This document shows positions 31,602 to 41,809 of a stretch of 64,000 nucleotides of DNA, in pieces; within the stretch, counting starts at the first letter, position 1; each line of letters starts with the position of its first letter. Made by a program: the position numbers and the translations under genes. The notes under the pieces are model-generated. The model had not been told where the DNA came from. It saw only the letters and a list, made by a program, of their open reading frames with translations, and did not search any database. This DNA comes from Rebecca billardiae RCC1528 (Eukaryota > Haptophyta), in NCBI GenBank assembly GCA_965240325.2, contig OZ251234.1, positions 1,302,001-1,366,000 on the forward strand, written 5' to 3'.

Positions 31602-32273
31602 TCAGTCAAGGAAGAGTACTGTGCATTCGATGTTGAGCGTCTGCGCCTCGTCGATGGCCTGGCGCAGCGCGCGCGACCGATGGAGTGCGAACGCAATCAG
31701 CTGGTCCGCGCTGCCCAGCAGCTCGGCGTACACGAGCTTCGTCTCGAGCTCAGGCGGCAGGCCGCTGTGCCGCAGCTCGACAATGTTGCGTACGCCGCTC
31801 AGCAGCTCGCGCGCGCTGGCGGGCTCGGAGCTCGCGCTGTTGGCGACCACGACGTTGAGCATGCGCTCGTTCGCGCGGATCGCGCCACGCATCACCGCCT
31901 GGTCCGCGCCCGCCTTGGCCGTGGTGAGCACGCGATTGCCGCTCAGGACGAGCGCGTAGCTGAGCAGCTCGATGATCTGCCGCTGCAGGACGGTCGTCAT
32001 CTCGTCGCCGATGACGACGATGCTGCTCGGCTTGGACGCGTCTCGCTGCTGAATGCTCTGCAGCTGCGAGATCATCCGCTGCGCCTTCGCCACGGACGCA
32101 GCCGCTGCCTTGCTACTGGCGCGCACGGGCTGCTGGTTGATCTGCTCGAGTGCCGCCAGCTCAGACTCGCCGAGCACTGGGCCGAGCTCATCCGCGGCGC
32201 AGCGCAGGGCCGCCCTACGGGATAGTCTCGCGCGCCCGAACGCGCTCGCGCCGGGGGCATGGCCGCCCGCCAC
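31602..32273 (-). CDS. Plastid-targeted DprA/SLOG-like nucleotide-binding protein
   Basis: The body (residues about 85-223) matches the cyanobacterial family annotated as DNA recombination-mediator protein A: SIVVIGDEMTTVLQRQIIEL, LLSYALVLSGNRVLTTAKAG, QAVMRGAIRANERML, NVVVANSA, then SADQLIAFALHRSRALRQAI and NIECTVLFLD at the end. This is a Rossmann-like SLOG fold. In bacteria DprA loads RecA on single-stranded DNA; the function of the plastid form is unknown. The N-terminus has the bipartite signal of complex plastids: a hydrophobic LALAACALLACSAVA stretch, then GASAF, an ASA-F cleavage motif, then a basic transit region. The hydrophobic part lies upstream of 32273; the frame is open to about 32357 but has no ATG. 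The true start is therefore unresolved, possibly in a short upstream exon. Divergent from the WKF gene. Confidence 0.75.
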   Translation of the reverse strand: MAGGHAPGASAFGRARLSRRAALRCAADELGPVLGESELAALEQINQQPVRASSKAAAASVAKAQRMISQLQSIQQRDASKPSSIVVIGDEMTTVLQRQIIELLSYALVLSGNRVLTTAKAGADQAVMRGAIRANERMLNVVVANSASSEPASARELLSGVRNIVELRHSGLPPELETKLVYAELLGSADQLIAFALHRSRALRQAIDEAQTLNIECTVLFLD

Positions 32274-32489
32274 CGCTGAGCATGCCAGGAGCGCGCACGC
32301 AGCGAGCGCCAGCGTGCTGCCGTCGACCGAAGCGCAGCGACCGCCGCCGCCGCCGGTTCAGCGGCCGTGAATCTCCAAATCCACCACTGCAACACTTGGC
32401 AGCCGCGCCCGCCCCCGCCCGGAGCCCGCCCGGACACGCCCGCCCGGCAGCCCTGCCGCAAGGCCTGCCGCGTGGGCGGCAAGCGCAGC

Positions 32490-33047
32490 ATGGCGAAACG
32501 CAAGCCCGGCCAGCGTCCGAAGAAGAAGTTTTACAAGCAGAAGAAGGGCAAGCACAAGGTGGACGGCGGCGGCTCCAACGAGAGTGCCGCCGCGCTCGCC
32601 GCCAAGTACCTCGAGGACTGGACCGCGTGCAACGGCGGCGAGGGCTGGAAGTTTCAGAAGGCAAGGCAAGTTTACCTTCTGAGGCATGCGTACGATGCGA
32701 CGCTTGTGGACGACGAGCACTTCAAGCTCCTCACGCGCTACATTGGGCGTCTGCCAGAGGGAGCTGCACGTCAGAAGACCATCGAGCAGGCGCGTGCACT
32801 ACACACCGACGCTGACGTGCTGCTTGCGCAGTCTCCGACGAATGGCGAGCCACCCGCGGACACAGCGGCGGCAGCGGCGGCAACGGCGGCGGCAGCGGCA
32901 GCACCTGCCGCGGATGGGGGCACTGTGGCGGTATCGTCGCCGAGCTCCGCGCAGCTCGAGCTGACGAAGAAACGGGCCAAGCGGATTCTCAAGGCACTTG
33001 GCGCCTCCACGCATGCCTCTCCGACCGAAGCAAGAGGTGTCAGATAG
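32490..33047 (+). CDS. WKF-domain (C7orf50-like) nucleolar-type protein
   Basis: A 185-residue protein. The basic N-terminus (MAKRKPGQRPKKKFYKQKKG) looks like a nuclear/nucleolar signal. Residues about 40-95 contain the WKF domain: YLEDW, then EGWKFQKARQVYLLRHAYD, then FKLLTRYIGRLPEGAARQKT. This matches the family of human C7orf50 and yeast/plant relatives linked to ribosome biogenesis; molecular function is not established. An Ala-rich linker follows, then a basic coiled segment (LTKKRAKRILKALGA). The ATG at 32490 gives the basic start; the frame is open upstream but has no earlier ATG. Its promoter is shared with the DprA-like gene on the other strand. Confidence 0.8.
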   Translation: MAKRKPGQRPKKKFYKQKKGKHKVDGGGSNESAAALAAKYLEDWTACNGGEGWKFQKARQVYLLRHAYDATLVDDEHFKLLTRYIGRLPEGAARQKTIEQARALHTDADVLLAQSPTNGEPPADTAAAAAATAAAAAAPAADGGTVAVSSPSSAQLELTKKRAKRILKALGASTHASPTEARGVR

Positions 33048-33922
33048 GGCCCGTCGCGCTGCATGCTACGGTCGCGCTGCACTACGGTACGGCCGCATGC
33101 TGTTCGTGCTGCTGCCGGACTTGCAACGAGCCTGCGAGCACGGTGCCTGTCTAGCTGACGAGTCTGCTAGCTGACAGTCGTCTAGCTCGGACTCGTAACT
33201 GAATCTAGCTGAGCTCGGACTCAGTCGTAATACTACTCTGAGTACTGTCCGGGTACTTAATGCTGACTGACACTACGTTGTCGTTGGCTCGGTCACTGGC
33301 TCCGAAGTCCGAGTGGCGAGTGCGGTCAGTGCCACTGAGCCTGCCAGTCATTCAGTCGTCCGAGCGTTGTTGTGATTTAGTGACGAAATAATAAATCAGT
33401 GACAGTGTGCGGCCAGCAGCGCCAGTTTGGCAGTTTGCTGTTTAGTTAGTGTATCTGTGTTTGGGAGTTTGGGACGATCGCGACACTATGTACAGATGAG
33501 TCAGACGTCACTCCGTCTCGGCGGCCATCGTCCCCGGGGGCGGCCCGGCTCCGACCGTAGTCCGAGCCGCTCCGCCCGACAGTCGCATATGTATTATGTT
33601 TGCTTGAAGCGGGCTGCGGTGCCCAGGGATGGGGCCCAAGATGTCTGATGGGCCCGGTGTCAGCGGGCCTGCCCCGCTCGGGCCAGAGCCAACGGTAGCT
33701 AGCGCAACAAGCGCCACAGCCCGTCCGCGCCGCGGCCACGTGGGCGACGCCGGTGGGCTAAGCCGGGGGCACTGTGGGGCTGGCAGTCGCAGTGGGCGCG
33801 CCTGAGTGCCCACCGGCCATGCAGCGCCAGTACCGGAGGTTGTCGTCACGGACGACGAATCATCCATCTCTCGCAGTGTGTGGCCGTGTGCCATGTCCAC
33901 GCAGCGTGTTGCCATGCCACGA
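33048..33922. other. Intergenic between convergent genes
   Basis: About 875 bases between the ends of two convergent genes. Near 33130-33300 there are many short repeats of CTAGCTGA and GACTCGTAA type. The rest shows no gene-like frame. Confidence 0.5.
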
Positions 33923-34876
33923 TCACGGTTCGCCCGGGACGCGCGCGCTGATCTGCAGCGCGTGCACGCTCGCGTCGAGCTCTTCCCTCAGCAGCGCGTA
34001 CACCAGCTGGTGCCGCTGCACCTTGCTCAGCCCAGCGAACACCGGCGATTCGACCTCGAGCGCAAAGTGCGTCTCGCCGTCGGCGGACAGCCCCTCGCGC
34101 TCCTTGTGCCCAGCGTGCTGCGCGGAGTTGTCCACCAGGCTGACGCGCGTCGGCTTGAGCTTCGCCGTGATCTTGCCGATGATGCTGTCGGCGACCGGTC
34201 CGCCGCCCTGCACGATCACCTCGGGCGCGCTCTCTGTGGGCGCTGCCGCGTCCGCACCGCCCGCGCCGGCAGCCTCGGCATCGCTCGCGCCGCTCGCGCC
34301 GCCCGCGCCACTCCCGCCGTCGGCCGCGAGCTCCTGAGCCTTCTGCTTCATCAGCTGCAGCATGTTGAGCAGGCCGTTGTTGCGGCCGGGCGTGAGCGAC
34401 TGCGCAATGCCAGCCTCCGCGATGAAGCGCGGGTCGACCGCGCAGATCTCCTCCGCCGTGTGCCCCGAGAGGCCGTTGGTCAGCAGGACGACCAGACCCT
34501 TGGTGAGCATCGCGTCCGAGTCGCCGTCAAACGCAATCTTGCCCTCGCCCACGTCGCGTGCGTGGACGAAGACGGTGGAGAGGCAGCCGGGCACCTTGTT
34601 CTCCGGCACCTTGAGCGAGTCGGCCATCGGCTTCGCCTGCTGCGCCAGGAAGAGAAGCTGCTGGTACCGCAGCTTCTGGTCGGGCACCATCTTGAACGTG
34701 GCGACAGTCTTCTCGAGCTCAGGGGTGAGCCCGAGGCCGGTGGCAGCATCAGCGCGCACGCCCGCGGCGCGGGGTGCAAAGGCCGTGGCGCCTCGCGCAC
34801 CGAGCGGCACGCCGCTCGGCGGCGGCGAGCCTGCCCACTGCAGGGCGAGGAGCGCCGTCAGCGCGGCCGTGTGCAT
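33923..34876 (-). CDS. SufE-BolA fusion protein, plastid-targeted
   Basis: A 317-residue plastid iron-sulfur assembly factor. SufE activates the cysteine desulfurase SufS and accepts sulfur on a cysteine; BolA domains bind monothiol glutaredoxins. SufE spans about residues 48-188, with the acceptor Cys98 in VPGCLSTVF and the conserved GRNNGLLNML at 164-173. An Ala/Gly linker (188-215) leads to BolA at about 222-312 (LVDNSAQHAGH at 247-257; VQRHQLVYALLREELDASVH). The N-terminus has a hydrophobic MHTAALTALLALQWAG and an ATAF motif at 30-33, fitting signal plus transit peptide with Phe at +1. SufE-BolA fusions (SUFE1) are known from plants and algae. The ATG at 34876 is the first in frame. The start lies 88 bases from a transposon at 34964. 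Confidence 0.92.
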   Translation of the reverse strand: MHTAALTALLALQWAGSPPPSGVPLGARGATAFAPRAAGVRADAATGLGLTPELEKTVATFKMVPDQKLRYQQLLFLAQQAKPMADSLKVPENKVPGCLSTVFVHARDVGEGKIAFDGDSDAMLTKGLVVLLTNGLSGHTAEEICAVDPRFIAEAGIAQSLTPGRNNGLLNMLQLMKQKAQELAADGGSGAGGASGASDAEAAGAGGADAAAPTESAPEVIVQGGGPVADSIIGKITAKLKPTRVSLVDNSAQHAGHKEREGLSADGETHFALEVESPVFAGLSKVQRHQLVYALLREELDASVHALQISARVPGEP

Positions 34877-34963
34877 GGCCGATGACACACGTCGACTTCG
34901 CGGGAGCGCTCCAGACGGGATGCTTACGGCCGAGGTCAGTCCAGTCCGGGCGCTGCCACTGTG

Positions 34964-35965
34964 CAGTTTACTAAGAATAAGAGACGCACACAGCTCAGGC
35001 AGGCGAGATTGCAGTACTTGTGCAACTTACTTACTGCAAGGGTGGTCCTTACTGTGCATTATGGATTCAATCTTTCATGAAAGATTGAAATGGCCATTGA
35101 AAGTTTCAGTATTTTTCATGAAAATTTCATGAAAAGTGAAAGATTGTGAAGTTTTCACGTCCTGCGCTGCGGGAATTAATTTATTCCCGCAGCAGCAGTG
35201 ACTAAAATGATTTTCCGCCCACCATGTCGGCGGCATCGAGCCGCCTGGGCGGAGCAAGGCCGGGCGCTACGGCGCGTGCGGCGCGTGAGGCGCGCGCACG
35301 CACGCGCGTGGCGCGCTCCACCTTGCTTAGCCCCGGCTTTTGTCCTGCTCCCTGGCTCCCTGCTGCGCGTCTCCGCGCCGCAGACTGACGGCGCCGACTA
35401 CGACGAGCCGTGATCACACGGCGGCTCGGCGCGTGTGAGCCTGCTGTATGAGCGAGCTCAGACGACCGAGGTCGAGGCTGACTTCGACCGGCTGCTGCAG
35501 GAGAAGCCTCAGCAGGAGCTCGAGGCTGAGAAGGCTGCTGAGCGCTTGCGGACGCTGACTCTGGACAACCGGGTGATGGATTCTACGGAGCCACTGTCGC
35601 TGTCAGGCCCGAGATGTTGTTGAATGTTTCGCTGCAGGGTGTATGAAGGGCTGACGGAAGGCATGCCGAGGATAGTAGCATGTTGCGCCAAGGCCGCATG
35701 CCGTGACAGTGACGATCCACGCGCTGTCGGCCAGCACCGCTGGCTTGCCGTGCGCAGCCGCGCCACGCGCGGCCATGCTGGCAAGGAATATATTTTCGGA
35801 GAAAATCACGTCATTTTTTATTCCCGCTGAGCAATGAAAGATTGGAACGGCCTTTGAAACTTTCAGTATTTTTCATGAAATTTTCATGAAATGAAAGATT
35901 GTGAAATATTTCATCCAGATCCATGCCTGCCTGAGCTGTGTGCGTCTCTTATTCTTAGTAAACTG
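34964..35965. mobile_element. 1.0-kb transposon with 41-base perfect inverted ends
   Basis: CAGTTTACTAAGAATAAGAG continuing to CAGCTCAGGCAGGC (34964-35004) is repeated exactly inverted at 35925-35965. A TG dinucleotide lies at both flanks, the likely short target duplication (other copies have TA). Subterminal AT-rich segments of about 80 bases at 35078-35158 and 35835-35912 are near-identical direct repeats (AAAGTTTCAGTATTTTTCAT). A perfect 24-base palindrome, TTCAATCTTTCA and its complement, is at 35069-35092. The GC-rich middle (35200-35800) contains a captured coding fragment. No transposase. It lies between the divergent SufE-BolA and phospholipase genes. Confidence 0.88.
35435..35623 (+). 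pseudogene. Captured coding fragment within the transposon
   Basis: A frame with strongly protein-like content and coiled-coil character (EVEADFDRLLQEKPQQELEA, then EKAAERLRTLTLDNRVMD) sits in the GC-rich middle of the 1-kb element. No start context or domain is recognised. It looks like host exon sequence carried by the transposon. Confidence 0.4.
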
Positions 35966-36162
35966 TGCATTCGTGCTCGGCCCGGACGCACCGGTCGGAG
36001 TTCGCACGCAAGAGGTGTGCAGCCTCGGACGCACGCCGCCATTTTTGCGCGTCATCTTTTTGAGCTCATCGGAAAACCTGGTCTCCACCAGGCACCAGCT
36101 GGCCCACCTGCTGGCGCAGTGGCATCGGGCCGCCAGGGAAGCAAGGGCCTCATTCGGCGACG

Positions 36163-38069
36163 ATGCCCAACAATAACTTCTCTCTGGATGACGTGGAGCA
36201 GCGCATCCGGATGGCGGCGCCCGCGAACGTGATGGTGGATCAGTACGGCGTGCCGCGGGCGGGTGGCCGCATGGCCCCGCCCACATACGCGCCCACAAAC
36301 GCGCCGCGCATTCCTGTGCCAGCGGCTGCCGACGAGCCCGAAGGGGACCCGTTCTATGCACCACCGCCGCCGACCGCAGGGATCCCGCGGCAGAGCTCGT
36401 CGATTGCGAGCACGCCAACGCAGGCGGCCGCGCGCGGGTACGGCCTGCCCCCCTCGGGCCGCTATCATCCCGTGCCGCGCGAGGGCTACGGCGAAATGCA
36501 GCAGTACCCACGCTCTCAGTACTCGCAGCCCTCCAGCCCGGGTGCTGGGCCTGGGCCGTACCAGCAGGTGCCGGCGCAGCTGGAGCTGCCGTCGCAGCAG
36601 GAGGTCGAGCCGCAGCCACGGCCGGCGCCGCAGGCGGCCTCAGCGACGTTCGATCCGACGGCGGTGGACTCGCGCGACGCGCCCAGCCTCGACACACGCG
36701 TAGCACCGCCGGGCTCGCCGCCGTCGCCACACCGCAAGGACGCGGCGGCGAAGGTGCGCTGCGCGCCCGCTCGCGGCGAGTAGGCTCGTCCACGGAGGCC
36801 ACGCCCGCCCCGCCCGACGCGCGCCGACGCCTTCGCCCGATTGCCCGACTCACGTGCGCCCGGCGCGCGCGCCGCGCGACCACCGGCCCCGACGATGCTG
36901 CGTGGTGTCACGCAGGGCGTGTCCGGCCGGCGGCAGACGGACGCTTCCGAGCGCTCCGTATCCGGCCGGCGTCACACGGACGAGCGTCGCTCGATGGGCC
37001 GGCGGCAGCAGACCGAGCAATCCATCGCGCCCTCGGTGCTCACCTCGGACACCGGCGGGGACGCGCGCGCCGGGCGCGGTGCCAACCGGTTCTGCTCGCC
37101 CGTGTTCTGCGGCGTGCTCATCGTCTGCTTCCTCTTCTTCGCGCCGCTCGTCGGCCTCTTCTTCATGCAGCACGGCGGGATGAGCGCGACCGAGCACGAG
37201 GCCACAACCGGGCCGTACTTTTGCCGCGACATGCCGCCGCTCGCCGTGCGCAACCGCTCGTCCGGCCTGCCGGTGCGCGCGTGCGCGCGTGCGTGCGTGC
37301 TGCGCGCGTGCGCGCCCTCACGCGCGCCCGGCGTGGCCGCGCTCGTGTGCGGGTTGGCTTGGCTGCCGACTGCATGGCGCCCGCCCGGGCGAGGCGCACG
37401 GCGGCCCGCGTGTACTCGGTGTGAGCCGCTTCCGCTCGCCGCGCGCGCGTGCGCGTGCGCCCACGCCCGCAGGTCGGCTTCTCCGATCTGGCCGCAGACC
37501 CGGCGAACGGGTGCGCGGACGGGTGCGCTGCGGCTGTCTGGCCGGATGGGCACTCGACGCCCTCCGTGATCTCGGCCGCCGCGGCGCTGGGCGCGCTCTC
37601 CGTCGAGCACCGGAAGCCGGCGCCCGGCGCGCCCATCCCGCTCTTCACGCTGCAGCAGCGGCTCGCGCCGCCCGGCGTGGACTTCAACCCGGCGTGCGAC
37701 GAGCACGACCGCTGCTACGCGACGTGGCGCCGATCCGCGTCGGCGCGTTCGCACCGAGCGGCGTGCGACGACGAGCTGATGGCGAACTTGCACTACGCGT
37801 GCTGGGCGGTGGCCGGACGGCCGGGCACGAAGTTTGAGGGGGAGGCGGGCAGCGGCCCGCCATCGGTTCGCGAGAAGTGCGAGCTGATCGTCCAGCTCAC
37901 GGCCATGGTGGCGCACCAGAGCAACTACACAAACTCGCAGGAGCTCGCGCGCCTCTCGGTCGAGTCCGGGGCGGACGCGGGCGCCGTGCACACGCAGGTG
38001 ATCGGCCCGACCATTGAGACGGCCCTCGGCGAGCCAATGGCGTGCACCGTCGAAGCGTACGGTTGCTAG
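36163..38069 (+). CDS. Membrane-anchored phospholipase A2-like protein, three exons
   Basis: Proposed exons are 36163-36753, 36916-37272 and 37473-38069 (introns 162 and 200 bases, GT-AG, both phase 0), giving 514 residues. The N-terminal about 250 residues are Pro/Gln/Ser-rich and disordered, with three GRRQTD-like repeats at 201-229. A transmembrane helix is at about 259-281 (VFCGVLIVCFLFFAPLVGLF), so the domain after it should be lumenal or extracellular (type II). Exon 3 has a PLA2 signature: FNPACDEHDRCYATW at 387-401, with catalytic His394 and Asp395 flanked by cysteines, and a second ACDDELMANL at 413-422. The spacing fits plant/fungal small PLA2 folds, which hydrolyse the sn-2 ester of phospholipids. 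The calcium loop is not obvious. The three segments are linked by frame, splice signals and membrane topology. Confidence 0.75.
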
Positions 38070-39969
38070 CTCTGCGCGTGGCTGAGCGCAGTGCGCGCCA
38101 GCCGCTTGCGGCGTGACCGCACGGTTTGATTGAGTTTACCCGGCGGTTATCGTTCAACTTCAAAGGACGAGGCCGAGCGCACTGCTAGTCCCAGTGGTAA
38201 CTAACAGAGGCATGCACTCGTCAATAGACAGACTGACTGACAGTCGTCGTTGACAACCGCCCATTGTTTCGGCGTCTCGGGCTCTCGACAGTCGGCAGCC
38301 AAGCCGTTACACGGCACCCTCCGCCTCCGGCGGAGGGTCCGGAGGCCGTGTAACCAAGCCCCAAGGGGCTTACAAAGGTATGGCGGGCCGTAGGTCCGCC
38401 CCTTGTAGTGCCCGGGAAAAAGATAAGAAAAAGAAAAGGAAAAAAGAAAATCGCCTCGCAAAGAAAAGAAAATCGCCTCGCTCACTGCCGGGTCGCTTCG
38501 CTCACTACCGGGCGCCCTCGCAGCTCCCACTGGGGACGCTCGGCCGAAAACCATATGGCGCCTGGCGCGGAGCGCGTGGGCCGCGCGCGCCGAATCCAAC
38601 GCCGGCGCGAACATCGCGCGGGGATTCCCGAACGGTGTTTTCGCCCGATTCGCGATTGCTGCCCTCGTCGTCTCGCGTGCAGGTCGAACGGGCGCTAAAT
38701 CGACGCGTTTGGAGCGGTACGCTCGGCGCGTCGACACGATCGTGCGACCTGGGGCGATCCTCGCCCGACGTGCACGTCGAACGCTCGCACCGGCCATAGC
38801 ATCAAGCGCTGCGCACGATGGCCGCCTCGCTCGATTCACCGTCGCGCGTCGGGCTCGGTGCGGAACGGCCCTCATCACGAGGCGTCTCGCGGGCGGGAAG
38901 CGCCATCGCACGCGACGCAAGATTTGGCGCGGCCTTCTGAACACCATAACCGGAATCCACACACCGGACTGTCGCGTGCCCCGGTCCTTGGCAAGGTCGG
39001 GCGCATGCAAATCCGTTTGCTACGATCGGTGGTGTTCCTCGCGAGCTCGCGGGCAAAGATCGCTCGGCGCTCGAGGGCCCACGTCCGGCCTGCATGGCGC
39101 CGACGGTGACCAATGCGACGGAGGGGCAGCGCAAAGCGGCGTACGACGCGCACCGCACGCACCTCCCGGGTTTGCAGCCGTGGAAGGAACCGCGTCTTGG
39201 CGAGTCGGCGGCCCTCGTCGCACTGAGCGCTATGACCGATCCCAGAGGCGCATCCGCGACGAGCTGAAACGCCGAGCGTGCAACATTGTCGCCCCATCCT
39301 CCACCATGTCACGAGCGCTGCGGGACGAGGCCGACGTCGTGAAGCCAGTGGCACGTGCGCTGCGCTTCCTGTGCCTGCTCGAGCAGCGCGTGCCCACCCT
39401 CGATCGCGAGTGGCACACGCTCTCGCACTGCGCGCGCGCGCACCGCACTTCCAGACGACCTAAACAAATGAAACATGACATCACACTCCGCCACCACTGT
39501 TTAGCTCCGAGGACATTGAACCGTCACCGTCAGGCGTCACAAGCAAGCCGCCGTCGCACGCCAATCAGTTGGCAGTGCGTGCGCGCAGTCGACGCGGCTC
39601 GGCACCCGGGACTTGACGAGTAGCGCCGAGTGGGTGCACGAATAAATAACACGCGCAATCACACTGTCGGTGAGATCACCAGAGTCATCTGTCGCGTTAT
39701 TATTCGTCAGTGAGTCAGGTAGCTCACCATCATCTGTGTGTCGCATTGTTATTCGTCATCCTGCCCGTCAAACCGCTAAATAAAAGGCGCGAACCCGCTG
39801 GGGAAATATTGCGACAGCACTGGCACGGCCCGCCGACCCCCCCGCCCGCCAGGGCAGGGTTTTTTGTAAGCCCCTTGGTGTAACGGCTTGGCTGCAGACT
39901 GGGGCTCTCGATGGGCGACGGCTCGGCGCGGGAAAAGGCGCCGTGCGAGTTGCAAGTAACTACACGCGC
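38070..39969. other. 1.9-kb region without an assigned gene; composition shift
   Basis: Contains a GC palindrome (CCTCCGCCTCCGGCGGAGG, 38328), an A-rich GAAAAAG block at 38410-38475 with repeated GAAAATCGCCTCGC, and short repeats of CGCTCACTGCCGGG type. From about 38560 to 39250 the sequence is rich in CG-dinucleotide words such as GTCGAACG and TCGACGCG, unlike the flanks. Plus-strand frames with protein-like content are 39094-39267 (MAPTVTNATEGQRKAAYDAH) and about 39255-39470 (MSRALRDEADVVKPVARALR), in different frames; they may be remnants of one gene or element. At 39660-39760 a CGTTATTATTCGTCA-like unit is duplicated. No family recognised. Confidence 0.35.
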
Positions 39970-41809
39970 ATGCGCGTCGCTGGCGTCGCGCTTGTGCTTG
40001 CTGTCGCCGCCGGCGCACAGGGTTTGCACGGGCGAGCACTTAGGCGTGCGGCACATCGCCGCACCGACCGCCAGCCCCCTCCTTTGCACGCCGTCGCGCC
40101 CCGGGCAAGCTCATGCCCGAGGCCGACGCTCCGCCCTGGACTGTGGGAGTGCCATGGCTTTGTGCACGACGAGCAGCGCACATGGTCGCCCAAGCCGGTG
40201 GGGAAGCAAGGCAACATGTGTAAGGAGATCAGCAAATTCTCTCAGCTCTTCAACTCGACCCCGAGCGCACTCGTCGCCGCCACGCGCCCGCCGCTTGAGA
40301 GGCGCTTCATCGTGCTGGTGCCAAACAGGTACATGGCCGACAGGGGCGCTCAGCCGCTGCCGGTGCTCGTCATCAACCCGGACACCGGACGCGCGCCGAT
40401 GGGCATGGTGGTCGACACGGCTATCAACAGAGCCAACGATGCCGGAGTCATCGTTACGGTCCTCGGCGGCATCGACAACGCGTTCAACGTCATCCGCGAC
40501 GCGCGCTCTGACCCCTCAGGCGCGGACGACGTCGCGTACACCATCGCAGCGCTGCGCTACGTCTCGTCGCGGCTGTGCGTGGACCCGGCGATGGTATACT
40601 GCGCCGGGTACTCGCGCGGGGGCCGCTTCTGCGCGCACCTCGCCTCCGAGGTGCCAGACCTCTTCGCCGCCATCTCGCCGGTCGCGTCGCTGCGCTTTCC
40701 CCGGCCCAACAACGCGACCAGGCCGGTGCCAGTCATCGCCTTCCACGGCACAGGTGCGCGGCGGGGCGGCGCTCCCGGTGGGTGTGCCGTGCAGGGTGCG
40801 AGCTCATGTCCCCGTGCCGCGTGGGCGTGCAGCCAGGAGCGGCGGCCTCCCGGCTGTCACGCTCGCGGACACGCGCGCCCTGAGCCACTGCCCTTCCCGC
40901 CGCCGCGCCCATTTTTTCTGATGTCAATCTGTCCTTCTGCCTCTGTGCCATCCCGCTGATTAGCGCGCGCCCGTCCGACCGCGCCGTACGCGTCGCTCGG
41001 CGGCCGCAGCTGACCCGATCAACCCGTACAGTGGCGGCGGCGCGTCGTACTGGCAGACGAGCGTGCTGGACGCGTTTGGCGGCTGGGCGGGCTTCAATCG
41101 GTGCCGGGGCAACGAGAGCGCGCGCGTGGACAACCGCACGACCGAGCTGCGCGCCGGCAGGTGCGCGGAGCACGCCGAGGTGCGGCTGTACACGGTGACG
41201 GGCATGGGCCACGTGTGGCCCGGGTACGACATGGGCTTCTCGAAGAGTGTCGGCCCAACCTACAAGGCGCTGCCTGCCGACGAGATCATGCTCGACTTCT
41301 TCCATCAGCACCCGATGCCTCGGCGGTACGTGCAGCGGGCGGAGGCGCTGCTGGCAGGCGGGGGCGCGCCGTTGCGCATCGCGGCCGACGGGCCGCCACT
41401 GCCGCCGCCCCCGCTCTCGCCGCCCGCGGCGTCACGCGCGGGCGGAGTCCCCGCGGGTGCGCACGCGGACGGAGTGCGCGAGGGCGTGCGCTGGGTGGGT
41501 TGGAGCTGGACTGCCGAATCTACGCGCCGGGCAGCCGAGTCGCATCTGCTCGATTCGCAGGCTGCGGGTGCGATCGCGCTGGTGGACCCAACGGGGGCCG
41601 GCGGGAGCAGCAGGACTGCTGTGCTGTTGGCGGCTCTCGGTGGGGGCGGTGTGACGCTCTGGGCGCTCGCTCTTGGAGCGATGGCCGCGGTGTGCGTGCG
41701 CTGCTGTCGAGCCGCTCCGACCACACAGCTGGAGCGCCAGGATCGCCACTGGCAGAGCAGCCCTGCTGCGAAGCGTGTTGTGCCCGCAGTGATTAGTGAA
41801 ACGGACTGA
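39970..41809 (+). CDS. Secretory-pathway esterase (PHB depolymerase/feruloyl esterase-like) with C-terminal membrane anchor
   Basis: Two exons, 39970-40753 and 41010-41809, with a 256-base GT-AG intron; 527 residues. The N-terminal signal peptide is MRVAGVALVLAVAAGAQG. The alpha/beta-hydrolase triad is visible: Ser215 in CAGYSRGGRF, Asp263 in FHGTADPINPY (created across the splice junction), and His329 in GMGHVWPG. These positions and the ASYWQ and W-x-G spacing match the poly-hydroxybutyrate depolymerase/LpqC/feruloyl esterase group, secreted carboxyl esterases. After a Pro-rich stretch near 400-420, residues about 465-495 form a transmembrane helix (LLAALGGGGVTLWALALGAM) followed by a Cys/Arg-rich cytosolic tail. 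The enzyme would therefore stay tethered with its catalytic domain outside or lumenal. The first ATG in frame is 39970. Confidence 0.85.
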
